5,857 bases of DNA from CBDDRG01 sp051306415 (GTDB lineage Bacteria > Pseudomonadota > Gammaproteobacteria > Pseudomonadales > Porticoccaceae). Positions within the stretch are counted from its first letter, which is position 1. Each line of letters begins with the position of its first letter. Location: contig JBPPNE010000211.1 of assembly GCA_051306415.1 (NCBI GenBank), forward strand, positions 1-5,857, given 5' to 3'. The notes beneath the pieces are model-generated. The model worked only from the letters and a program-made list of their open reading frames with translations. It ran no database searches and had not been told where the DNA came from. Below, piece by piece: positions 1-4,169 of this stretch. The position numbers and the translations under genes are program-made.

Positions 1-99
1 GATTTGTCAGCGGGAAAGGCTGCGGATGTGAATTTCCACACCGCGCACGGTGGGATTCAGCAATTCCCCGTGTTCCTGCGTCCCGTCAACATCCTATGA
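1..99 (+). CDS. possible 3' end of an unrecognised protein (partial, weak)
   Basis: Plus-strand frame 1 is open from the window edge and ends at a TGA at 97-99, giving 32 residues that finish in FPVFLRPVNIL. I do not recognise the family. If real, it would be the C-terminus of a gene converging on gorA. An open stretch this short is common by chance in GC-rich DNA, and the opposite strand also has a short open stretch here, so the call is weak. A 5-bp hairpin (CACCG at 39-43, CGGTG at 48-52) lies inside it. Sequence to the left of the window would settle it. Confidence 0.15.
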   Translation, partial: DLSAGKAADVNFHTAHGGIQQFPVFLRPVNIL

Positions 100-211
100 C
101 GGCTGGCGACTGGAGGCAACTGGAAAGCCAAGGCATTGCTGGTCGCCGAAGTGCAGGGTCGTCGTGTCTGGCGCGCGAACCTGTTGTCAACGCAGTCTCG
201 CCACCACTGAT

Positions 212-236
212 GGCGCTGAATTCGCGATTCGGCGCC
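212..236. terminator. hairpin between the gorA end and the left-hand region (no U-tract)
   Basis: Arms GGCGC (212-216) and GCGCC (232-236) enclose a second stem GAAT (218-221) / ATTC (227-230) around a 5-base loop. The bases between the stems, T217 and G231, form a U-G wobble in a plus-strand RNA, giving a continuous 10-pair stem; in a minus-strand RNA they are an A-C mismatch. It sits 13 bases past the gorA stop codon. Neither side has a run of T, so a classical intrinsic terminator is not shown; mRNA 3'-end protection is an alternative. Confidence 0.25.
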
Positions 237-248
237 TGCCGGATATCC

Positions 249-1589
249 TCAACGCAGCGTGACAAATTCTTCCGCAGCCGTGGGATGAATACCGACGGTA
301 CTATCGAAATCCGCTTTGGTGGCGCCCGCCTTGATGGCGATGGCGATGCCCTGAATGATTTCTCCGGCACCTTCGCCGAGCATGTGGCAACCGACGACGC
401 GATCGCTGGCGGCGTCGACGATCAGTTTCATCAAGGTCTTGCCTTCGCCACCGCCGAGGGTCTGCTTCAGAGGCCGGAAGCGCGATCGGTATACGCGCAC
501 TTCGCCATGGGTGGCTCGCGCTGCTGCCTCGGTCAAACCGACGGTCGCCATATTGGGCTGGCTAAAGACAGCGGTGGGAATATTGTCGTAGGCCATGGTG
601 CCGCAGCCGCCGCGAAACAGGTTGTCGGCGAGCACCATGGCCTCCTTGATGGCGACCGGCGTCAGCTCTACGCGGCCAATGACATCGCCGAGGGCAAAAA
701 TCGATGGCTCGGCGGTGCGGAACTGGTCATCGACAGTGATCACACCACGGTCATTGGTTGCTACCCGGGTGTTTTCCAGCCCCAGACCGGCGATGTTGGG
801 CTTGCGCCCCGTGGCATACATCACCGCGTCAGCAGTCAATTCGCGGCCGTCATGCAAGCTGATTTTCAGTGCACCGGCAGTCGGGTCGATACGGTCGATG
901 TCGGTATTGAAGTGCAGGTGGACGCCCTGGTGGGCCATCTCCTCGGCCAGCGTAGTGCGCAGATCTTCATCGAAGCCCCGGAGGAACAGATCGCCACGAT
1001 AGGCGACATGGGTTTCGACGCCGAGGCCGTGAAAAATCCCCGCGAACTCCACCGCGATGTAACCGCCGCCGACGATGAGGATTTTTGCGGGCAGGCGCTC
1101 CAAGTGGAACGCATCGTTGGAGGTGATGACGTGCTCGCGGCCGGGAAACTCCGGCACCTGGGGTTGGCCACCGGTGGCGATCAGAATATGCCGGCACGAC
1201 CAGGAGCGCCCGTTCACTGCGACTCGATGGGGATCCAGAATCACTGCCTTGCCGACATGCAGATCGACGCCGGCATTGCCGAGCAGGTCGCCATAGACGC
1301 GATTGAGGCGGGCGATCTCCCGATCCTTGTTGTCCCGCAGGGTGGGCCAGTGAAAGGTGTCGCCTGCGAGCGTCCAGCCAAATCCCGCCGCCGCGGCGAA
1401 TTCCTCCCGAAATGCGGCGGCATAGACGAAGAGCTTTTTGGGAATGCAGCCGACATTGACGCAGGTGCCGCCGAGTTGTTGCTCCTCGGCGACGGCGACC
1501 TTGGCGCCGTACTGGGCGGACATCCGCGCCGCGCGGACGCCGCCGGATCCAGCTCCAATCACAAATAAATCATAGTCGTAAGATGACAT
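249..1589 (-). CDS. gorA: glutathione reductase (NADPH), GorA
   Basis: A 446-residue flavoprotein disulfide reductase that reduces oxidised glutathione with NADPH in the cytoplasm. The N-terminal FAD motif is IGAGSGGVRAAR (residues 11-22). The redox-active disulfide is GGTCVNVGCIPKK with C43 and C48. The second dinucleotide fold has GGGYIAVEFAG (174-184), followed by R198 and R204, the arginines that in this family contact the NADPH 2'-phosphate. The second FAD motif is FALGDV (298-303). The C-terminal interface domain carries the catalytic pair HPTAAE (H435, E440). Length is normal for the family. The GVRAAR and HPTAAEEFVTLR signatures separate it from dihydrolipoamide dehydrogenase and mercuric reductase. 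The ATG at 1587-1589 is chosen because it follows a ribosome binding site and begins directly before the FAD fold; an in-frame ATG at 1664 would add 25 unconserved residues inside cysG. The gene follows cysG after 23 bases, so co-transcription is likely. Confidence 0.95.
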   Translation of the reverse strand: MSSYDYDLFVIGAGSGGVRAARMSAQYGAKVAVAEEQQLGGTCVNVGCIPKKLFVYAAAFREEFAAAAGFGWTLAGDTFHWPTLRDNKDREIARLNRVYGDLLGNAGVDLHVGKAVILDPHRVAVNGRSWSCRHILIATGGQPQVPEFPGREHVITSNDAFHLERLPAKILIVGGGYIAVEFAGIFHGLGVETHVAYRGDLFLRGFDEDLRTTLAEEMAHQGVHLHFNTDIDRIDPTAGALKISLHDGRELTADAVMYATGRKPNIAGLGLENTRVATNDRGVITVDDQFRTAEPSIFALGDVIGRVELTPVAIKEAMVLADNLFRGGCGTMAYDNIPTAVFSQPNMATVGLTEAAARATHGEVRVYRSRFRPLKQTLGGGEGKTLMKLIVDAASDRVVGCHMLGEGAGEIIQGIAIAIKAGATKADFDSTVGIHPTAAEEFVTLR

Positions 1590-1594
1590 TGTGA

Positions 1595-1599
1595 CTCCC
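1595..1599 (-). promoter_or_regulatory. ribosome binding site of gorA
   Basis: On the minus strand GGGAG lies five bases before the ATG at 1589. It decides the start: the longer in-frame candidate at 1664 is inside the cysG reading frame. The site sits within the 23-base cysG-gorA gap, as expected for independent translation initiation within one operon mRNA. Confidence 0.75.
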
Positions 1600-1612
1600 A
1601 AGGTTGGATTGG

Positions 1613-3028
1613 TCAGAATTCTGTGGGTGTTATCGAAGGGCTTCCCGCTTTGGTGCCGAACCATGACAGCTTGTCGCGCAAGCGCACGACCTGGCCGATA
1701 ATGATCAGGGTGGGTGCCTTGGCACCGCCTCGGCGAGCGCGACCGGGCAGCGTCCGCAGGTCGCCGACGAACACGCGCTGGCGGGGGGTGGTGCCTTTTT
1801 CGATCAAGGCAGCAGGAGTATCGACGGCCATTCCATTCTTAATTAAATTATCGCAAATAGACTCTAGTCCATTGAGTCCCATATAAAATACAAGCGTCTG
1901 ACCTGGAGTTATCAGAGTTTTCCAATCCAGTTCCAGCTCACCGCTTTTTTTGTGGCCGGCGATAAAGCGCACGGAGTGGGCGTAGTCGCGGTGAGTGAGT
2001 GGAATGCCGGCATAGCTCGCACAGCCAGAAGCCGCGGTAATGCCGGGCACCACTTGAAACGGGATACCCTGATCGGCGAGATGGGCGATCTCCTCGCCGC
2101 CACGACCAAAAATGAAGGGATCACCGCCCTTGAGGCGCAGCACCCGTTTGCCCTGGCGGGCGAATTCAACCAGCTTCAGATTGATGTTGTCCTGGGTTAC
2201 CGGGTGATCTCCGACGGTCTTACCGACGTAGATGCGCTCGGCATCCCGGCGCACCATGGCGAGAACTTCTTTCGACACCAGGCGATCGTACAGCACGATG
2301 TCCGCCTGCTGCATCAAGCGCAGGGCGCGAAAGGTGAGCAGATCCGGATCACCCGGACCGCCGCCGACCAGATACACCTCTCCTATGGGACCACGCTGCC
2401 TCGTGACCAGCAGTTCAGCCAGCATGTCTTCCGCTTCAATAGTGTGCTCGGTATAGACGAGCTCGGCAATTTGGCCTTGAAACACCTGCTCCCAAAAGGC
2501 TCGGCGCTCGATTTCGTGGGGAAGCGCGACCTTCACCCGATCCCTGAATTTACCGGCGAGGCGAGCGAGATTGCCGTAGCCGGCGGGCAGCAGGGTTTCG
2601 AGTCGGGTGCGTAACAGGCGTGCGAGAACGGGTGCCGTGCCTCCCGTGCTGATAGCGATCTGGATCGGCGAGCGATCCACAATGGCAGGAAAAATGACCG
2701 TGCAGAGATCCGGGTTGTCGACCACATTGACCGGAATGTTGGCGAGCTGAGCGGCAACGGAAACGCGTCTGTTGAGGCCGGGGTCATCGGTGGCTGCGAT
2801 CACCAGCGCGACGCCTGCGAGGTCATCCTCCCGCCATGCACGCTCGGAGGTAGTGACCATTCCCGCCGTGGCGAGTGCGTGAATGGCGTTGCCAATGGCG
2901 GGTGCCACCACGTGCACCTGGGCTCCGGCTTCGATCAGCACTTGCAGTTTGCGCAGGGCGACAGGGCCGCCACCTACCACCAGGCAGCGGCGTTGGCGCA
3001 GGTTGTGAAACAGAGGCAGATAGTCCAT
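1613..3028 (-). CDS. cysG: siroheme synthase CysG (uroporphyrinogen-III methyltransferase / precorrin-2 dehydrogenase / sirohydrochlorin ferrochelatase)
   Basis: A 471-residue trifunctional enzyme that converts uroporphyrinogen III to siroheme, the cofactor of sulfite and nitrite reductases. The N-terminal NAD-dependent dehydrogenase/chelatase half has the Rossmann motif VVGGGPVALRK (17-27), AATDD (78-82) and D104, matching the catalytic Asp of the Salmonella enzyme. Residues about 114-213 are the dimerisation region, with STGGTAPVLARLLR at 127-140. The C-terminal SAM-dependent methyltransferase has VGGGPGDPDLLT (221-232), D248 and K270 at exactly the enterobacterial positions, RLKGGDPFIFGRGGEE (298-313) and VVPGITAASG (326-335). 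Length is close to the roughly 457 of E. coli, with a short C-terminal extension after WFG. The position of the phosphoserine known in Salmonella (S128) is Thr here. The start is fixed by MDYLPLF, matching the E. coli N-terminus, although no Shine-Dalgarno precedes it. Positions 1831-1920 (residues about 370-400) are strikingly AT-rich. It is probably first in an operon with gorA. Confidence 0.97.
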   Translation of the reverse strand: MDYLPLFHNLRQRRCLVVGGGPVALRKLQVLIEAGAQVHVVAPAIGNAIHALATAGMVTTSERAWREDDLAGVALVIAATDDPGLNRRVSVAAQLANIPVNVVDNPDLCTVIFPAIVDRSPIQIAISTGGTAPVLARLLRTRLETLLPAGYGNLARLAGKFRDRVKVALPHEIERRAFWEQVFQGQIAELVYTEHTIEAEDMLAELLVTRQRGPIGEVYLVGGGPGDPDLLTFRALRLMQQADIVLYDRLVSKEVLAMVRRDAERIYVGKTVGDHPVTQDNINLKLVEFARQGKRVLRLKGGDPFIFGRGGEEIAHLADQGIPFQVVPGITAASGCASYAGIPLTHRDYAHSVRFIAGHKKSGELELDWKTLITPGQTLVFYMGLNGLESICDNLIKNGMAVDTPAALIEKGTTPRQRVFVGDLRTLPGRARRGGAKAPTLIIIGQVVRLRDKLSWFGTKAGSPSITPTEF

Positions 3029-3033
3029 ATAAC

Positions 3034-3062
3034 GCTATAGAAATTTACATCAACTCATTGAA
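3034..3062 (-). promoter_or_regulatory. candidate cysG promoter, possibly giving a leaderless mRNA
   Basis: On the minus strand a -35-like TTCAAT (3057-3062, 3 of 6 to consensus) and a -10-like TATAGC (3034-3039, 4 of 6) are separated by 17 bases in an AT-rich stretch unlike the surrounding sequence. Only five bases lie between the -10 and the cysG ATG, so a start point 6-7 bases downstream would fall on or next to the ATG. No Shine-Dalgarno is visible upstream of cysG, which fits that reading. The hexamers are modest, so this is an inference. Confidence 0.3.
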
Positions 3063-3242
3063 AATATTTAAATTGACTGGGAGATTAGTTCTCGCATTGG
3101 CCGTGATCCTGGTGGCAGTAAAACGATGGTGTGCTGCCTGGACGCAGGTATGTGCCGGGCGCCGCCCCGGACAATTCGATGTGTGTCCGTTGGTGGTATC
3201 AGGCCCGAGTTCAGTCTTCTGGCGGCGCTATCCATCGAGTCA

Positions 3243-3265
3243 GCGCACCTGAGGAGCAGATGCGC
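3243..3265 (-). terminator. hairpin just past the DUF4124 gene stop (terminator-like, no U-tract)
   Basis: Arms at 3243-3251 and 3257-3265 pair over nine positions around a 5-base loop; in the minus-strand RNA all nine pair, one of them a G-U, while the plus strand has a C-A mismatch there. The stem begins eight bases after the TGA of the DUF4124 gene. No run of T follows on the minus strand, so it may be a 3'-end stabiliser or part of a Rho-dependent terminator. The rest of the 245-base gap (3029-3273) shows no convincing gene. Confidence 0.4.
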
Positions 3266-3273
3266 GACCGGTG

Positions 3274-3732
3274 TCACTTGCAGTAGCGCTTGATTTTTTC
3301 CGCCGCGTTGGTCTTGGCGGCGGACTGTTCGTCGGTCGAGGAATAGCGATATTCGCCGGTTAGCTCATCTTTCACTCGAATCTGGGTTCGGGTTTTCAGG
3401 GTTTCCAGATTTCTCCGCGCGATAGCGCAATTCTGCGCTTCTTGTTGGGACACTCTGGCCGGTTGCGGTGCCTGTACTTGCCCGATAGGTATTTCGGGGG
3501 CCTGATTAACGGCGGCGGCGTTTTCGTCCGCTGTATCTGGCTTGTTCTTCTCGGCCGTAGCGGGCTTAACCGATTTGAGTTTAATCGTCTCTGCCGTGCG
3601 GTCTTCCGGCGGTTTGGCGGTGTAGTGGGTAACACCGCTATCATCGGTCCACTTGTAAAACTTGCCGGCGTGAGCGGCGGTCGTCGCGGTCATTAGAAAA
3701 AGCAGCCCGATAAGGGTGAGGATTCTGGTCAT
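3274..3732 (-). CDS. exported DUF4124 domain-containing protein
   Basis: A 152-residue protein of unknown function. Residues 1-22 form a signal peptide: basic start (MTR), hydrophobic core ILTLIGLLFLM, and an AHA cleavage site before G23, so the mature protein is probably periplasmic. Residues 24-44 (KFYKWTDDSGVTHYTAKPPED) are the hallmark of DUF4124, a small domain common in Gammaproteobacteria. A low-complexity Ala/Pro/Lys/Gln-rich linker spans about 50-95. The C-terminal segment (about 98-152) is charged and helical-looking, with C102 and C151 in the family pattern (N-C-A-x-A-R near its start, RYC at the end); the two cysteines could form a disulfide in the periplasm. The start has a strong AAGGAG nine bases upstream. 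It stands alone: 245 bases from cysG and divergent from ilvI. Family assignment is firm; no biochemical role can be given. Confidence 0.88.
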   Translation of the reverse strand: MTRILTLIGLLFLMTATTAAHAGKFYKWTDDSGVTHYTAKPPEDRTAETIKLKSVKPATAEKNKPDTADENAAAVNQAPEIPIGQVQAPQPARVSQQEAQNCAIARRNLETLKTRTQIRVKDELTGEYRYSSTDEQSAAKTNAAEKIKRYCK

Positions 3733-3741
3733 GGGTGGGAA

Positions 3742-3747
3742 CTCCTT
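3742..3747 (-). promoter_or_regulatory. ribosome binding site of the DUF4124 gene
   Basis: AAGGAG on the minus strand, nine bases before the ATG at 3732. It is a near-perfect Shine-Dalgarno and supports that start, which also gives a complete signal peptide. Confidence 0.8.
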
Positions 3748-3858
3748 GCGTCATTGATCCATGGGTGCCGGCTGTTCTACCGCCTCGTTTGATCGCCCAA
3801 GGGGAGCGGCAATTGCACGTTCAGGTTACAGGCTGAGGGGAAAAAACTCTAGTAACGG

Positions 3859-3886
3859 TTGACAGCTTGGGAGGAAGTGATAAATT
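3859..3886 (+). promoter_or_regulatory. sigma70-like promoter, probable ilvI promoter
   Basis: A perfect TTGACA (3859-3864) is followed after 16 bases by TAAATT (3881-3886, 4 of 6 to the -10 consensus). Transcription would start near 3893 and leave a leader of about 277 bases before ilvI. This is the best promoter-like pair I see on the plus strand of the intergenic region. An inverted repeat GTTAC/GTAAC ends two bases upstream of the -35 and could be an operator, but this is speculative. Confidence 0.5.
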
Positions 3887-3896
3887 GACCGCCCTT

Positions 3897-3921
3897 CGCG
3901 GAGCGTCGCTGCGCGATTTTT
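3897..3921 (+). terminator. terminator-like hairpin at the start of the ilvI leader
   Basis: CGCG (3897-3900) pairs with CGCG (3912-3915) and AGC (3902-3904) with GCT (3908-3910) around a GTC loop, with one G-G mismatch between the stems. A3916 and five T (3917-3921) follow, the layout of an intrinsic terminator read on the plus strand. The other strand has no T-run. An overlapping alternative hairpin, CCGC (3889-3892) / GCGG (3898-3901), would exclude it. The stem is short and interrupted, so efficiency is uncertain. Confidence 0.35.
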
Positions 3922-4004
3922 GACGAAGTTAAGTTGCCAGGTGGGCGTAAACAGCGCTCGCTGGTCATCAAGAATAGGGTGATGTCTACCAGCATTGCTC
4001 TCTG

Positions 4005-4041
4005 CCGGCAGTTCGATCCACGCCCTTGGCGGTGACTGCGG
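4005..4041 (+). other. compact leader hairpin upstream of ilvI
   Basis: A lower stem pairs CCG (4005-4007) and CAGT (4009-4012) with ACTG (4035-4038) and CGG (4039-4041), with G4008 bulged. An upper stem pairs CACGCC (4019-4024) with GGCG (4028-4031) and TG (4033-4034) around a 3-base loop, with G4032 bulged. The six bases 4013-4018 form a one-sided bulge. Thirteen pairs in all make a stable structure in a plus-strand RNA. No T-run follows, so it is not an intrinsic terminator. It may be regulatory or chance GC-rich folding. Confidence 0.35.
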
Positions 4042-4114
4042 TGTTGCTCCAGCCAACCTGATGTCACAGCGTCGCAGTTCCCCCTCCTGTCCAGCCCCGG
4101 CGCAGTCCGAGGCG

Positions 4115-4155
4115 GGTTGCGGTCGATGGTTTGCGGTTGGTGGTTTGCGATAAGG
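4115..4155 (+). repeat. three tandem imperfect 13-14 base repeats before ilvI
   Basis: Units begin at 4115 (GGTTGCGGTCGAT), 4128 (GGTTTGCGGTTGGT) and 4142 (GGTTTGCGATAAGG). Units two and three share an exact GGTTTGCG; unit one lacks one T. The last unit runs into the ilvI Shine-Dalgarno region. They could be a protein-binding array on DNA or leader RNA, or a small local duplication. Confidence 0.45.
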
Positions 4156-4160
4156 CGAGG
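4152..4160 (+). promoter_or_regulatory. ribosome binding site of ilvI
   Basis: AAGG (4152-4155) and GAGG (4157-4160) precede the GTG at 4170; the GAGG has nine bases of spacing. This purine-rich stretch supports GTG at 4170 as the start. Confidence 0.55.
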
Positions 4161-4169
4161 GCTGAAAAC

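Larger units (their letters stand above)
3733..4169. other. 437-base divergent regulatory region between the DUF4124 gene and ilvI
   Basis: No convincing gene on either strand. From left to right it holds the DUF4124 ribosome binding site (minus), an inverted pair GTTAC (3825-3829) / GTAAC (3852-3856), a plus-strand sigma70-like promoter (3859-3886), a terminator-like hairpin (3897-3921), a second hairpin (4005-4041), three tandem repeats (4115-4155) and the ilvI ribosome binding site. I found no convincing minus-strand promoter for the DUF4124 gene. Short open frames on either strand here lack family resemblance. Confidence 0.6.

Noticed and set aside
91..119. Minus-strand promoter-like pair TTGCCT, 17 bases, TAGGAT
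   Set aside because: Each hexamer matches only 4 of 6 and no start codon with a ribosome binding site follows in the visible sequence; likely chance.
96..1568. 490-codon plus-strand open frame opposite gorA
   Set aside because: It lies antisense to a gorA with all catalytic motifs intact; long antisense open frames are expected in GC-rich coding DNA, and the translated product resembles no family I know.
1590..1664. Longer gorA start at 1664
   Set aside because: It would add 25 unconserved residues inside the cysG frame; the ATG at 1589 has a well-placed GGGAG and begins at the conserved FAD fold.
1952..2614. 220-codon plus-strand open frame opposite cysG
   Set aside because: Antisense to conserved CysG motifs and without a recognisable domain.
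3155..3170. CCGGG/CCCGG hairpin in the gap upstream of cysG
   Set aside because: Only five pairs and no T-run on either side; not enough for a terminator call.
2875..3252. Plus-strand open frame crossing the cysG start, with a hydrophobic stretch RLVLALAVILVAVKRW
   Set aside because: Tempting as a small membrane protein, but the first part is antisense to cysG, no start with a ribosome binding site precedes the hydrophobic part, and the remainder is unconserved-looking.
3068..3277. 69-codon minus-strand open frame between the DUF4124 gene and cysG
   Set aside because: Its start overlaps the DUF4124 stop codon but there is no ribosome binding site match, no domain and an Arg/Pro-rich composition; it also contains the post-stop hairpin.
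3982..4035. 17-codon plus-strand frame (MSTSIALCRQFDPRPWR) as an ilv leader peptide
   Set aside because: It has no run of Ile, Leu or Val codons, and the only purine stretch is too close to the ATG to be a normal ribosome binding site.
3826..4067. Two overlapping minus-strand open frames in the ilvI upstream region
   Set aside because: Different frames over the same DNA with no family resemblance; the region is better explained as regulatory.
4061..4153. 30-codon plus-strand frame ending 16 bases before ilvI
   Set aside because: Ser/Arg/Gly-rich, no Shine-Dalgarno, no resemblance to a control peptide.
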